NCBI GenBank assembly: GCA_039519185.1
Contig: CM076846.1
Location: 188,527,068-188,591,067, forward strand
DNA: 64,000 nt
Source: Astragalus membranaceus
Taxonomy: Eukaryota > Streptophyta > Magnoliopsida > Fabales > Fabaceae
Direction: 5' to 3'
Part shown: positions 1 to 11,657 of the stretch, piece after piece
Layout of the letters: each line of letters starts with the position of its first letter
Position numbering within the stretch: position 1 is the stretch's first letter
Translations under genes and position numbers: made by a program
The notes under the pieces: model-generated
Database searches by the model: none
What the model was told of the DNA's origin: nothing
Seen by the model: only the letters and a program-made list of their open reading frames with translations

Positions 1-2
1 GA

Positions 3-249
3 GAGTTAGTAAGAAAGTTGGAAAGAGGAGAAGTTCCTGATGAGCTGAAATCAACTCATTTTATAAAGTTTCAGCTTCCAAATGTTTCTTTGAGGTTTAC
101 GAAAAGAGATGAAGTTGAAATGAACCTTTTACAACTGAAAAGGAAGGTGGATTCTATAGAAAGTATAGGTGGGAGGGGCTATTTTCTATGTTGGTGATTT
201 GAAGTGGACAGTGGATGCTCCAGATTTCAAAGTCGGAATTTTTTACTAA
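3..249 (+). pseudogene. SMXL/SMAX1-like (Clp ATPase family) gene fragment, frameshifted
   Basis: Reading from base 3 gives a protein segment with VPDELKSTHFIKFQ, then VSLRF, DEVEMNL and LKRKVDSIES, ending at a TGA at 195-197. A frame one base later, from about 176, continues with GAIFYVGDLKWTVDA and stops at 247-249. The sequence order and the GDLKWTV motif are those of the D1 ATPase-side segment of plant SMXL proteins (SMAX1-LIKE; nuclear repressors in karrikin and strigolactone signalling and phloem development). Both halves join across a one-base shift in the G-rich stretch 171-178, so this copy is broken. It starts before the window, so its full length is unknown. I cannot name the SMXL subgroup. 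It lies about 1.6 kb inside a CACTA transposon end, so it may be a captured gene piece rather than a resident gene. Confidence 0.7.
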
Positions 250-1560
250 GCAAAAATTGAAAACTGCTCTTAAAATTTGGACTATTCAATCTTAGTCTCT
301 AAACTTATGGACTGTATGATTGCACACATTTGTAACTGCATTAAATCCAAATCAATTAATTAGTAGTTTATGGTTAATTGCAAAATCTTAATATGTGTTA
401 ATTTGTGAAGCATGAGGATGATGTGTTCTCTGCTGATGTCTGATATACCATATTTTTTTTAATAATCATTTCAGTCTATTTCAGTCTATTCAGTTAAGCA
501 TAAGTGATATATTATTATGTGGCACCTCCTTTTTGACTGAATATTTAGCATTGTACATGTTCAGAGGAAGACAAGAGAGTTGTCTATGGGTATGGGGACG
601 GGCGGACGGCTGTGTAGTGATTGTGGCTGATGTCTGAGATACTACCTTTCTCTGTCTGCAGCTCCTTTTAAAATTACCAACATAATGATGACTACAAGGT
701 TTCAATTTTGGATCATTATATTTTGTTTAAAACTGCAAAAAGTACTTGTTAACTCTGGATCATTATATTTTGTTTCTTGTCTGGATTTTCTTTCTTCTAT
801 ATGATAATAGGAGGAAATGAGAACCAAACTGTTTGCAATCATGTGGTAGTTCTTGGTGGTGGATCAAGTTTGAAGCCAAAAAGACAGATGGGAAATGACT
901 CTGGCAACAAAAAGCCAAAACCTGTTTATGATCACTGTATGATTTACATGTACCACATGTATTTTATTATAGAGGATGGGTTTGAAATTTATCGTAGACA
1001 TTACTCTTTATTTTTGCTGAGCAGATAAAAATGGTCGTGGCTGGTGGGACTACAGTTATGGAATGCTGGTGGGACTACAGTCTGAGCAGATAACTGTTTT
1101 AATCTCACTATTCACTTGTGGAATGCTGGTCTCAAATGAAATTTATTCCATGTGAGCGGTTGGTGTATGGTCTTTTATACTCATGTCTACTTCAATTTTA
1201 TACTTCAATAAATTTTAAGTAGTCTTCTTATATTTACTTCAATTTTTGAGCAGTTGGTGTATGGTCTTTTATTTATGCAAGCTGGAATGTTGCAGGCCTA
1301 GTTGGTGTATGGTCTTTTATTTGTAGTTGATGTTTCTTCCTTGTTTTAAATTATGGTGTAGGCTACTTGTTTTAAGTTCTTGTGTATTCATTAAATTTTT
1401 TTTTGTAACAATTGTAAGAAAAATAATTTGATTGATTTATTCTGTTCCTATACATCACTTGTTTGTTTTTATTCTTAGAAAATAATTTGATTGATGACTT
1501 GGCTTGCTTCTATTTCATGGTGACTAATTGTTGATATATAAAAAAAAATTGGACTTAAAC
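250..1560. other. AT-rich non-coding stretch with short dispersed repeats
   Basis: No convincing gene is seen. TTGGTGTATGGTCTTTTAT occurs three times (1160-1178, 1254-1272, 1302-1320), and GGATCATTATATTTTGTTT occurs twice near 710 and 755. An 83-codon open frame at 777-1028 contains VVVLGGGSSLKPKRQ but matches nothing I recognise. The stretch probably belongs to the interior of the CACTA element whose terminus lies at 1869. Confidence 0.5.
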
Positions 1561-1869
1561 TTATAGGCCACGGTTATTTATGTGTGGCCAATTGAAAAAC
1601 GTGGCTTAAACCTATAGGCCACAGTTATTTATGCGTGGTCAATTGGAAACCGTGGCCAGAAACTAGACTAATAAACCGTGGCATATTTTAACAACTACGG
1701 CGACGGTTTTGATATTTCGTGGCCTAATGTCAAAAAACCGTGGCCTGAAGGAATAAGCAACGGCCACCTACACAACGCCTCAAAAGCCGTGGCCTAAAGT
1801 TTAGGCCACGGTTTTTTCACTTCTAGCCACGGTTTTTAGCCGTTGCCTAAACTACTTTTTGTTGTAGTG
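1561..1869 (-). mobile_element. CACTA (En/Spm) transposon terminus with subterminal repeats
   Basis: On the minus strand the sequence begins at 1869 with CACTACAACAAAAAGTAG, the typical CACTA terminal inverted repeat. It is followed over 300 bases by many direct and inverted copies of a GGCCACGG / CCGTGGCC motif, the subterminal transposase-binding pattern of this superfamily. The base triplet after the end (AGT, 1870-1872) would be the 3-bp target duplication. The partner terminus is not found to the left, so the element extends beyond the window or is truncated. It cut into an Athila element whose 3' part continues from 1870. Confidence 0.8.
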
Positions 1870-2085
1870 AGTGCAGGTCAGTAGGTGCACGTGCAGGTCA
1901 GGCTAGGGATAAGGGTAACAGTGCCAGCTCACCCTAAGCAAGATTTTTATTTTTTTGTTTGACCACACCTAGCCCTGATTTAACAACAACCGCTACAGCG
2001 CATTTGTAACAAGTGACCGCTACAACGCTCGTCCTAATTTCCTGCAAAAAAGAATAAACATACAAACAGAAAATTTGTTAAAATC

Positions 2086-2103
2086 CTTGGGGTGCCTCCC
2101 AAG
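2086..2103 (-). other. Athila post-pol hairpin (AGGCAA-loop type), copy 1
   Basis: On the minus strand an AAACGCT box is followed by CTTGGG-AGGCAC-CCCAAG, a perfect 6-bp stem with a 6-base loop. The same box, loop and stem position recur with different stem bases at 28088, 58274, 59142 and 62951. Confidence 0.7.
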
Positions 2104-2202
2104 AGCGTTTGCTTTAAAGTCTGTAGCCAGACTCTCTCCTTCAATTTAGAGATCTTTAAGCGCAATTGTGGTTTTGTCTCTTACCACATATTGTTTAATT
2201 CT

Positions 2203-3465
2203 TTAGTCATTCACTTTGAAAGTAGTGTTGGTTGCTTTATCATAGAGGTCCACAACTCCATGGCTGTATTTTTTTATCAATTGGAAAGGGCCTGACCACC
2301 TAGATTTTAACTTCCCAAGAAACAATTTTAGTCTGGAGTTGTAAAGCAATACCTGCTCTCCTTCAGTGAGATCCCTTTTTATCAATTTTTGATCATGCCA
2401 CATTTTGGTTTTTTCCTTATAAATTGCTGCATTTTCATAGGCAAAATGCCTAAGTTCTTCCAATTCATTTAGCTGCAGCAATCTAGCATCTCCTGCTTTT
2501 TTGTAGTCAAAGTTGAGTTTTTTAGAGCCCAATGGGCCTTGTGCTGAAGTTCAATTAGTAGGTGACAACTTCCCATAAACCAACCTATAGGGAGACATCC
2601 CTAAAGGTCTTTTATAAGCTGTTCTGTAGGCCCATAAAGCATCATCTAGGTGTATTGACCATTCTTTTCTTGAAGGCCCTACCATCTTTTCCAACATCCT
2701 TTTTATTTCTCTGTTTGACAATTCAGTTTGACCACTGGTTTGTGGATGATAAGAAGTTTCTATTTTATGCTTAACTCCATATTTAGCCAATAGGGTCTCA
2801 ATTAATTTGTTACAAAAGTGAGATCCCTCAGCACTTATGATGGCTCTAGGAGTTCCGAAACGAGTGAAAATGTTTTTCAATAAAAATTTACTCACAGACC
2901 TTGCATCATTGTTGGGTAGAGCAACGGCTTCTACCCATTTTGAAACATAGTCTACAGCTACTAAAATGTATAGGTTTCCATGAGAAGGGGGAAAAGGTCC
3001 CATGAAGCCCATTCCCCAAACATCAAAGAGTTCAACCTCTAGAATGTTTGTTAAAGGCATTTCATGTTTGTTTGAAATATTCCCTGTTCTTTGGCACCTA
3101 TCACATTTTTTTACAAAGTCTTGAGCATCTTTAAAAAGTGAAGGCCAATAGTAGCCAGATTGCAATACCTTTGCAGGAGTTCTGATACCACCAAAATGCC
3201 CACCATATGGTGCAGAATGGCAGTGCTGTAGCACTTGAATTTGTTCTTCCTCTGCTAGGCATCTCCTCATTAGCTGGTCTTGACACTTCTTGTATAGAAA
3301 AGGTTCATCCCAATAATATTGTTTTATTGTGTGGAAGAACATTCTCCTTTGCTGATAGGTCATCTCAGCAGGTACCACCTTGCTAACAAAAAAATTTACT
3401 ATGTCAGCATACCAAGGTGTTACAGGTTCAGGCACTACAGCGTCTAGTGTTTTTACACTAGCCGT
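2203..3465 (-). pseudogene. Athila integrase, degenerate
   Basis: Minus-strand integrase that would insert the cDNA copy into the host chromosome. The HHCC zinc finger is seen (HCHSAPYGGHFGG, later KKCDRCQ), followed by the core FMGPFPPSHGNLYILVAVDY and the C-terminal region ending FKVND. Two of the three catalytic acids are gone: the core motif reads WGMGFMG where family members have Asp, and IISAEGSHF where they have IISDEG. The Glu in QTELSNRE remains. A deletion and frame change near 2540 follows VYGKLSPTN, removing the segment before KKLNFDY. The apparent Met at 3474 lies in the neighbouring LTR, so the retroelement frame begins at 3465. This copy cannot be functional. Confidence 0.85.
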
Positions 3466-3657
3466 TGTTACCAAGTGGCTTCAGTCTCAAGAGGGGGGGT
3501 GAATTGAGATTTAAAACTTTTCAGATCTTTCGAAAATGTTTTTCCCCTTTTCAATGACTTAGATCAATTTTTCGCAAATATTCATATATTCACAAATTTA
3601 AGTACTAAAATTACTTGAGAAGTAAGCTTTGACTTAAGTATTAAGAGCATAAATAAC
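3466..3657 (-). mobile_element. Copia-type LTR 3'-end fragment
   Basis: On the minus strand this ends CTTGGTAACA after a C-run and CTCTTGAGACTGAAGCCA, like the complete LTR at 36227-37636, with which it shares about 120 bases. The two sequences agree up to AACA and diverge beyond it, which fixes the terminus at 3466. The rest is lost at the junction with element A near 3657. It was inserted into, or joined to, the Athila integrase. Confidence 0.6.
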
Positions 3658-4476
3658 CTGGCATCATATTTTAAACTCTGTGCTACCGATTCAGCTCTGG
3701 CACTAGTTTTTCATGCTATCGGTCTCGCCCTAGCATCGTATTTTTAGTTTTGTGCTATCGGTTACGCCCTGGCACTGCATGCTATCGGTTCAGCCCTGGC
3801 ATTGTCTTTTCAATTTCGTGCTATCGATTCAGCTCTGGCACTAGTTTTTCATGCTATCGGTCTCGCCCTAGCATCATATTTTAAACTCAGTGCTTCCGAT
3901 TCAGCTCTGGCACTAGTTTTTCATGCTATCGGTCTCTCCTTGGCATCGCATTTTTAGTTTTGTGCTATCGGTTACGCCCTGGCACTGCATGCTATCGGTT
4001 CAGACCTGGCATTGTCTTTTCAATTTTGTGCTATCGATTCAGCTCTGGCACTTAGTTTTTTATGATATCGGTTCAGCCCTGGCATTGTCTTTTAAATTTT
4101 GTGCTATCGGTTGCGCCCTGGCACTGTATGCTATCAGTTCAGCCCTGGAATTGTCTTTTCAATTTCGTGCTATCGATTCAGCTCTAGCATTTAGTTTTTT
4201 AGGCTATCGGTTCAACCCTGGTATTGTCTTTTAAATTTCGTGCTTTCAATTCAGCTCTGGCATTGCTTATCTTCTTTCTCTCACGCTACTGGTCCTACCC
4301 TCGCGTTTCACCTTTCTTTGTTATTAGTGTTAATTCAACCTTTTCATCACACCCGCATTCACATATGTCACCGGTGAATATTGTGGTTCATATCTGTACT
4401 TATTTCTTACTTTGATAATACAACAAAACTTAGTTTTCTGTATTATATCGTAAGAGAATAAGCACAGAGGGGCAAC
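3658..4476 (+). repeat. Ogre A 3'UTR tandem array and polypurine tract, left copy
   Basis: About 20 degenerate units of 27-39 bases run from 3658 to about 4270, sharing the core TGCTATCGRTTCAGCYCTGGCA with variable spacers. They are followed by about 200 bases of spacer and the purine tract AGAGGGGCAAC (4466-4476) directly before the LTR. The same block recurs at 11658-12591. A 3'UTR and polypurine tract upstream of what is otherwise the 5' LTR indicates that the LTR at 4477 is also the 3' LTR of a lost upstream copy. Confidence 0.75.
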
Positions 4477-5573
4477 TGTGAACGCCCAATTTTTACCGGT
4501 ATGGTCTTCTTTTTTTCGAGAATTCCAACAATATCGTTTTATGCATTTTGGTGATTTTAATCGACTTGTGCGTGTCATTTTGGGCTTATTGCTGAGTTTT
4601 GTTTTTTATCAATCTTGTTATCATTAGTATTTAGTAGAACTTTTTTAAGAAAGAAACTTTATAATCAAAAAAATCCGTTTTAGAATTAAATATTATTTAT
4701 TTGTTTTTTTACACATTAAAAATAAAAAAAATAGAAAACGAAAATTAAAATAATAATAAAAATATAAAAACGAAAATTACACAAATAATTAAAAAAAAAG
4801 AGTACAAAGAGAAAAGACAAAAATTACAGCAGGACTGAAAAATGAAAAATACAAAAGAAATAGGCATCTTCTAATTTAGGCTAAAAGTCAGTGTGTCTTT
4901 CATCATATTTGCTCTGTTTTTCACCAAAAAAGCTGCTGCGTCATCTGCTCTTAAGAGATATCTGCAAACATGCATCAAAAGACAAAATGGACAAAAATAG
5001 TGAGAACATCAGAATATACAAGATATGCTGAGCCATAGTTTAAGAAGATGAGAGGGACATTTCAAAAGCTCATAACTGACAGTAAAACAAAGACCAATAA
5101 AGACCACCCATATGCCTAAAAAACGTGAATGCAGCAGAGATCTTAAGGAAGAGTTTTTTTGTGCAGAGGAAACTTTAAGCATCAAAACATGAAAGTTTAG
5201 AGAAAATACAAAATTAGGGTTTCCATTTTAGGTTTTCGCTTTTAAATTAGGAACGCGGGGCCACTTTCGTCTTTCCGCGTTTTTTATTATTTAGATTTCT
5301 ATTGACACCCCCTGCACTTACTTCGCACGCCCCCCCTGAAGCCCACGTTTTTTGCTTTGGAGAAACGGACCAGCCCACTAAAAATGAGAATGGGCTACTG
5401 CCTGCACCCCAGTTTTAATAATACAACCCCCGTGGTTAGCTGCACCCCATTTTACTGTTTCACCCCCTTTTTCGTTTTTTTCTCTTTATTATTTCTTCAC
5501 AAAATAAATTTTCTTTTTACAAAAAAAAACCTATAAAAATGGGTTTGGCTGAGATGTACATCTTGTCGATCCC

Positions 5574-5613
5574 GGTTTAAGAGACTTTAGCTGTACGGCT
5601 TTGATCTTAAACC
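5574..5613 (+). other. Ogre LTR nested hairpin, A copy 1
   Basis: GGTTTAAGA (5574-5582) pairs perfectly with TCTTAAACC (5605-5613). Between them lies the self-complementary AGCTGTACGGCT (5589-5600; one G-U pair as RNA). The right LTR repeats it at 13666-13705. Confidence 0.75.
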
Positions 5614-5677
5614 CCTTCAAAAATTAAAATCAATTAACACACAAATATTTTCAAAAAAGAACTACGTAGCCTTTGAT

Positions 5678-5692
5678 TCTCCGCTTCGGAGA
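5678..5692 (+). other. Ogre LTR TACGTAGGAGCGGGG hairpin
   Basis: TCTCCG-CTT-CGGAGA is followed by TACGTAGGAGC and the small GGGG-CTT-CCCC hairpin. Sister copies have TCCTC/GAGGA at 5933-5951 and TCTCC/GGAGA at 20879-20897, so pairing is kept while bases change. Confidence 0.65.
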
Positions 5693-5824
5693 TACGTAGG
5701 AGCGGGGCTTCCCCGTCAAGCTAAATTAATTTTTCTCTAATAAATATCATTTTTTTCTTTAACACCTATTTTCCTAAAAAATGAGTTCGATCGAGATGTA
5801 CATGTTGTCAACCTCGCAAATCCT

Positions 5825-5866
5825 GGTCTAAGATGCCTGAGTTGTACAGCTTGGTGATCTTAAACC
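5825..5866 (+). other. Ogre LTR nested hairpin, A copy 2
   Basis: GGTCTAAGA (5825-5833) faces TCTTAAACC (5858-5866) with one C-A mismatch. The inner AGTTGTACAGCT is self-complementary with one G-U pair. It is a decayed or variant form of the structure at 5574. Confidence 0.6.
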
Positions 5867-6313
5867 CTTCGGAAAAAAATAAAATGAACCAACCATCAAA
5901 CTTTTTCAGGAAGAACTACGTGACTGTTGAGTTCCTCATTGCACTGGAGGATACGTAGGAGCGGGGCTTCCCCGTTAAGTCAAAATTAAATTTTCTTAAA
6001 TTAGTCCCTATTTCTAAATAATTCTCTTTTACTTTATTTATTTTTTTGGGTAAACAAACTTTCTAAACTTATTGATATGTTGCACAATCAAATTTAGGGT
6101 AACTGTCTTCGGACAGATGTTTTAGGGGTGCTGTGGAATTATGTTTTCGCCCTTCCCTATACATAACCGACTCCCGAATCCAATCTAGTTTACGCAGACC
6201 AAATAACTTTAAATGTAGGTTTTTCTCAATTTTTCCTATTAAATAAATTGGGTGGCGACTCCTAAAATCATCAATTTTTGGGCCGTCTACGTCGGGATCA
6301 CGGTCACGACAGA

Positions 6314-6331
6314 TGGCGACTCCACTGGGGA
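6314..6331 (+). other. Primer binding site of Ogre A (tRNA-Arg type)
   Basis: TGGCGACTCCACTGGGGA starts two bases after the LTR end and is the primer site characteristic of Ogre elements. The right LTR is followed by AACATAC instead, so it is the downstream LTR. Confidence 0.85.
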
Positions 6332-6672
6332 CAGGTGAGAGTCAAGCCTGTTATATTTGGTTGTGCAAAAGATTATAAGGTATGTGCATTTGTTTACCCT
6401 TCTTTACTTTTGTTTACTTCTTTAATTTTTTTTTACGTATATATTTATTTTATATTATGCTTGATATAAACCCTAGGGTAGAAGACACTTGATACTATTG
6501 TCGGGTTGTTGCTTCTAGTTATTTTGCCTTTACTTATTTTATTATGATTTGAGGTTCGTATGCTCCCTTCACACACTACACTTACACTGTGAGCACACAC
6601 TGAGAGTTGGGCTTACACCGGAGCCTAAACAAACACCTAAGTTAGAACGAGGCTCTGTAGTGGTAGTCATTT

Positions 6673-6686
6673 AGGATGTACATCCT
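6673..6686 (+). other. Leader palindrome
   Basis: AGGATGTACATCCT is a perfect 14-base palindrome in the Ogre A leader; ACGTACGT follows at 6749-6756 in a partly repeated context. Ogre B has GGATGTGCGTCC at 21563-21574 in the same place. Confidence 0.6.
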
Positions 6687-7009
6687 GGTGTCTACCATGA
6701 ATTCCTCATCTAGAGTATGACTCCTCTCTGCGGGTATCCACATCTCGAACGTACGTCCTGGTGTGTTTAACCTTCTAGAAGAGTACTTGACTCTAGAGAC
6801 CTGAAATCTCCATAGGTTATAATAGCCAACCCTTGTGAGTGTTCACTGTAGAAGAAGCATTAGATCTATAAGGTCCAAAAACCAATTGTATGGGTAACCT
6901 GTCATAGGCCACAAAGGGAGCTATTTATCTTATTTCCTTATTCTTGGTTGTACATCCTTTTTCTTTCTCTCGTGCGGTTTTATTCTTCTCTGGCAAAAAA
7001 AATCAATAA

Positions 7010-8410
7010 AAATCATATCGCATTTCATGCATAAAATAAATAAATCATGTCGCATTTGTTGTATTAAAAAATGGTGCACTTCATCTTGCGTTATGCCGCA
7101 TGTCATTGAAAAGCATAATTTTTCTTGCGTTTTCCTTTGCACGAGCTTTCGGGAAAAATTATTGTTCTACATGTGGTGCGCATTCTCATTGCATCGTCAT
7201 TCTTCATAAATTCCTCCATATTTCATTTTTTTCGTTGCTTGTATATAAAAATCCATGCATGTTATGCATCGTTTCATTAGTGAATAAAACAAAATACATT
7301 TGTCAATCCTCATAGCATTTCCTTGCAGAAGAGGAAAAAAAAGAAAAAATCGCATTACATTTCATCCATAACGTATCATGTCGCATACTAAGAAAAAATG
7401 TTTGCATATAGAGAGGCATTTTATGCCAAAAAAAATATAGTCTTTTCTTATTGAGCATTAGATCGAGTGTCTTTGAAAAGTATAATTTCCTCCACATTTA
7501 ATATTTTTCATGGAATAAATTCTAGAGAAACAAAATATTTTTGCATTCTCATAGGTAAAAAAAAATCACATTGTCATTCATCATTCATCACGGTCTATTC
7601 TCTTTCAAAGTTGCATGGGTTTTGACTGTCGCTTCTTAGGATAAATACTTTCATGCATAACAACAATACATACACTTCCATAGCATAACGCCCTAAAAAT
7701 GATCCCCATTTCATTTTTTTCTCTGCATATACAGAAAAAAAAATCGTTCTTGCATGTTGTATGTGTTTTCATGAGTAAATAAAACAAGTCGCATAGTCAT
7801 TCCCCAGGCTGCATGACATATTTCCTTCAAATAAATACAGATTAGGAAATTGCATTGCATTTCATGCATAAAAACAATTCAAAAAAATATATGAAAATAA
7901 AAATTTCCCCCTATTTCATTGTCGCAGGTCGTCCATATCTTACGAGTAAGTGCATCAAAATGTATTGTCATTTGTCAATCTTCATGGCATATTTCCTTTA
8001 AAAAGTAAAAAAAAAAACAACAGAATTGCATTGCATTTCATGCATAAAAGATCATGTTGCTTTCTAAAAAAAATCTTTGCATATATTCAAATGAATAAAA
8101 AAAAACAATTTTGCATGGTGTCTCATAAAAGAAATACATTGAATGTGGCATCATAGAATAAACATCGGTATGATGGCTCTAAGTTCATGCATTTTCATAG
8201 CATAACATCATAAGAATTCTCCATATTTCATTTTTCTTTGTCTACACATAAAAAAAATTTGTTGCATGGTGTACATACTTAAACGCGTAAATAGAATTGC
8301 ATTGCATTTCTTACATAAGGACAATAAAAAAATCACAAAGCAAAACGCATAATTGCATCTTAGCATGCATGTTTGCATACATAAAATATATTCATGCACT
8401 CCATAACATC
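7010..8410 (+). repeat. Degenerate GCATTTCATGCATAAA repeats
   Basis: Variants of TTGCATTTCATGCATAAA recur about once every 50-200 bases (for example near 7019, 7352, 7850, 8030 and 8300), mixed with A-runs and GCATATTTCCTT blocks. No coding potential is seen. They look like decayed tandem units of the Ogre leader. Confidence 0.55.
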
Positions 8411-9235
8411 ATTTTTTTCTTTGGACACATTTTCATTTGTCATAATCTGTCTGGAAATAAAGAATTTTAAAAGTCATTGAGTGTCCATCCGCGTTTTTTT
8501 CAAGAGAAAGTTGAATTTTGTGTGCTAGCATTAAGGTGGATACCAATCAAGCTTTGACTCATGGAATCAGATCATTCTTTTGAGACTTGTTGGAAAGAGG
8601 CATAAGGAAGTGTACTGAGGGGGAAGATTTCATGGGGCATTCAAAAGGGAAGGGAGACATAAGGTTGGGAATTAGTTCTTGAACTAAAAGCTCAAAGCAA
8701 AAAAATATGATTGTCATTAGCGCTTTGTAATCATGTTGTGTAAAGGCAAGTTTGGCTTTGTTGAAGCTTTATATTAATGGATTTGCATGGACTTAAAAGC
8801 TCTGTCCAATTCTTCACACCCCATTATCCCTTTCAGATTTGGTCCCCAGTTCAGCGATTGCCTCAAGCTATAATTCTCAAAGTCCTTTTGTGTGTGTGTC
8901 ATTCGAGGATAAGCTAGTGAATGGATGTCGATTTTTAAAGGTCCGATTCCCCCAAAAAAAAGAGCAAAGAAAAAAAAAGACAAAAAGAAGCAAAAGAAAT
9001 AAAGAGCAAAGAATGTGTAAAAGAGTGAATGTTATTTCGAAATTAAATGTTTGAAAATAAGAAATCACGATTTGAAATGAAGAGTGACCATTTTTCTCTA
9101 TCCTGAAAACGAACCCTTGCCGTCCCCTTTGAGCCTGTAATTTCCTTTCATTAAACCCTGGACAAGGATCGACCCTGCGGTGAAATTTAGTGCATTTAGC
9201 TTTCCAAAGGTACAATGAGATAAAAGGAAAACTGA

Positions 9236-9990
9236 AGCCCGCGAGACTGAAAACTTGTATAGGCAGTCTTGGCAAAAATTAGGGCATAAAAGAAAATGAG
9301 AGTCATAAATGAAGAAGGGGTGAGGGATGAAATCAACTATGCCTAATTAGAAAGAAGTGAAAAATGAAGAAAAAAAAGTGAGAAAGTAGAGAAGTGGAAA
9401 AATCAAAGTCATGTAAGAAGGATAACAGAGGGGTTTGACAAGAAACATGTGATGTTTTGGAGCCCCGTAGGAAATTGAATGCACTAAAGATCATTGATCC
9501 TTTTAACCCATAAATCATTTTTTTAAGCCTCCAAATCCTTTTTCTTAACCAATAACCCATGAAATAGGTTCTTGAGCCTTCTAACCCTTTTCGTCCTAAC
9601 CCACAACCCATAAAATAATTTCTTCAGCCTTCTAACCCCATTTTTCTTAACCTTATAACCCATAGCCACATTACAAGCCTCTAAAGGTCCACTCTGAAAG
9701 ATGAATGATTATTTTCATTTTCATAATGTTAATTTTGAGATAAATCATTTATTTTCTTTTAACTATTCTTTGCTCTAAAAAAAATGAACAATAAGAAAGT
9801 CAAAAAAAAGAAAGGATGAGACCCGCTAGATCGAAAACCCGAAAGGCCGGTCTAGGCAAAAGTTAGGGTCAATCAAATCTCGCTAGATCGAAAACCCGAA
9901 AGGGCGGTCTAGGCAAAAATTAGGGTTAAAAAAAATTTGAATCAAAGCCCGCTAGACTGAAAACCTGCAAGGGCTGTCTAGGCAAAAATT
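9236..9990 (+). repeat. Ogre 3'UTR hairpin repeats, element A (4 copies)
   Basis: Four copies of a roughly 45-base unit end in GGCAAAAATTAGGG. Each has an outer stem (AGACTG/CAGTCT 9244-9269; CTAGA/TCTAG 9826-9855; CTAGA/TCTAG 9883-9912; CTAGAC/GTCTAG 9952-9981) around GAAAACC and, in most, a short inner stem closed by GAAA or GCAA. The unit also follows pol in Ogre B at 35978-36075. Confidence 0.7.
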
Positions 9991-10169
9991 AGGGCACAAA
10001 AAGGGGAATCAGGCTACATTTGAGAATGTCTATGTTTGACGTGTTCCTTCACTAGCGTACTCTCTTCCTTTCGAGTCTAAGAGAATGACACGTTGGGGCA
10101 ATTTTTGTGGTTTGAGGTAACCTTGGGAGTCTCAAAAAGTCCCACTCTGAACCAACAAAATTTTTGTAC

Positions 10170-10730
10170 AACCCTTCATGAATTGAACTTTTCTTGCAAT
10201 ACCAACTTAGTCTTCTCTCAGGGCAATGCCTTTCACCAACACTGGGGCAAGCATTTGGCAAGACGTTCATGAGTCAAACTTTGTGTGCTATGCTAGTATA
10301 GTCTCATCCCAGGGGCAATATCGTACACCAATTTTGGGGCAAAAGTTTTGTATAACTCTTTAATGAGTCCAACTTTGCTTGTTGCACCAGCGTAATCTAC
10401 TCTTGGGGCAACACCTTTCATTAAAACTGGGGCAAAAATGTTGCAAAACCTTACACCATTCAAGCTATGTTTGCCACACCTGTGTAGTCTCTCCTCAGGG
10501 CAATGCTTTTTACTGATACTGGGGTAAATTTTTTGAAATAACTTTTTGTGAGTCAAACTCTACTTTCTAACATCAGTGTTATCTCCTCTTTGAGAATATC
10601 ATTTGCCACATAAGGGAAAATATTCTGCAAAACCCTTCATAAGTCCAGCTTTGGTTGCTGCACCAGGTAATCATTCTTTTGGTGTAAAACATCTTACCAA
10701 TTTCTACCAAGTAAGTTGCCTCAAGTAAAT
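10170..10730 (+). repeat. 93-bp tandem repeat, about 6 copies
   Basis: The phrase TTCATGAGTCnAACTTTG recurs near 10173, 10268, 10361, 10450, 10545 and 10637, followed each time by GGGGCAA and GGGGCAAA blocks. Period is 89-95 bases and divergence is high. Tandem arrays in this 3'UTR position are typical of Ogre elements. Confidence 0.7.
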
Positions 10731-11159
10731 AAAAATGCAAAAAAAAATAACCTCGAGGCAAGCCTAATCCCTTTTCCCAACCATCTCAGTTTCTCTTCGT
10801 CTTCCCCATTTCTTTCACTTTTAAACAACATTCATTCCCAAACCTTCAAAAACCCAAAACAAACAATCCAGAAGCGCGAAAATCCCAGTTTGTCAATACC
10901 CATAAATCCATGCATGCTCATAAAGTAATGCTTCAAAAGTAGTCAACTGGAATCATTGATATGATTTATAGAGCTAATGACAATCTATGAGAAAGGTCAA
11001 ACTTGAGCATGTGTCATGCTTTGAAGGATAAGGATCATAAAAGAAAAGAGATCTCACAACGCAAGAAAGGATGATGATAAGTTTCCATTTGAGAATGATG
11101 TTTGATTGGTTTCAGATAAAACATGCACGAAAACATATTCTCAGCAAACATAATCTTTA

Positions 11160-11325
11160 GAACATGTCCATCTCTATACGCATGCATAACTCTTACATTT
11201 CATGTCTCTATGCGCATGCATAACTCTTGCATTTCATGTCATAGCATGCATACATTTCATGTCATAGCATGCATACATTTCATGTCATAACACGCATACA
11301 ATTCATGTCAAACCATGCATCCCGC
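11160..11325 (+). repeat. 23-bp tandem repeat (CATGTCATAGCATGCATACATTT type)
   Basis: Short array of units such as CATGTCATAGCATGCATAC, ending in diverged copies near 11320. It contains the nested palindrome GCATGC. Confidence 0.7.
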
Positions 11326-11657
11326 TTCATTACAAGAAGCACGTGTTTTCCCAGTCTCTTTGTGAATAAAGTAATAATAAAAAAATAGAGTCATTCAAAG
11401 CTAGGCATGCATTGCATTTCCCTTCCATGCTACGGTTTAACATCTCAAAAGGTTTCCAAAAGCATAATTGATAAGACAAGTAGGAATGGTTAACAGGGTC
11501 GGTGAAGGGTAAAGTGTAAAAGGTTTGATTGGTCGAGGATCGAGAGTTCGGCGCAATGGTTCAAGTTCTAAAAATTGACCTTTTATAGAAGAACATTCAT
11601 TGCATGTTACAGTCAGCTCTAACATTGCCTTTTTCTCATCATCAAAATGGTTTTTGT

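Larger units (their letters stand above)
1870..3465 (-). mobile_element. Athila-type Ty3/gypsy fragment (3' end of pol and 3' region)
   Basis: A minus-strand remnant holding the integrase region and about 330 bases of downstream non-coding DNA with the AAGCGCT/AGGCAA hairpin. The left side is cut by the CACTA terminus and the right side by a copia-type LTR fragment. No LTR, primer site, RT or gag of this copy is present. Near 1872 and 1890 the word GTGCAGGTCA is repeated. Confidence 0.8.
4477..6311 (+). repeat. Ogre A LTR, left (1.8 kb)
   Basis: Begins TGTGAACGCCCAATTTTTAC right after a polypurine tract and ends ACGACA just before a tRNA-Arg-type primer site. It matches 12592-14412 nearly throughout. 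It holds two copies of a module with nested hairpins (5574-5613 and 5825-5866), each followed by a GATACGTAGGAGCGGGG hairpin (5678-5692, 5933-5951). Confidence 0.85.

Noticed and set aside
3466..3474. Met codon of the minus-strand integrase frame
   Set aside because: It lies in the adjacent copia-type LTR, beyond the junction at 3465.
3707..4330. Regular short repeats with spacers, superficially like a CRISPR array
   Set aside because: Units are diverged, spacers are themselves repeated, the context is a plant retroelement 3'UTR and no cas genes exist.
11605..11611. TGTTACAG as a possible start of the right Ogre A LTR
   Set aside because: It lacks a purine tract before it. TGTGAACGCCC at 12592, after AGAGGGGCAAC, fits the element B LTR start and is repeated at 4477.
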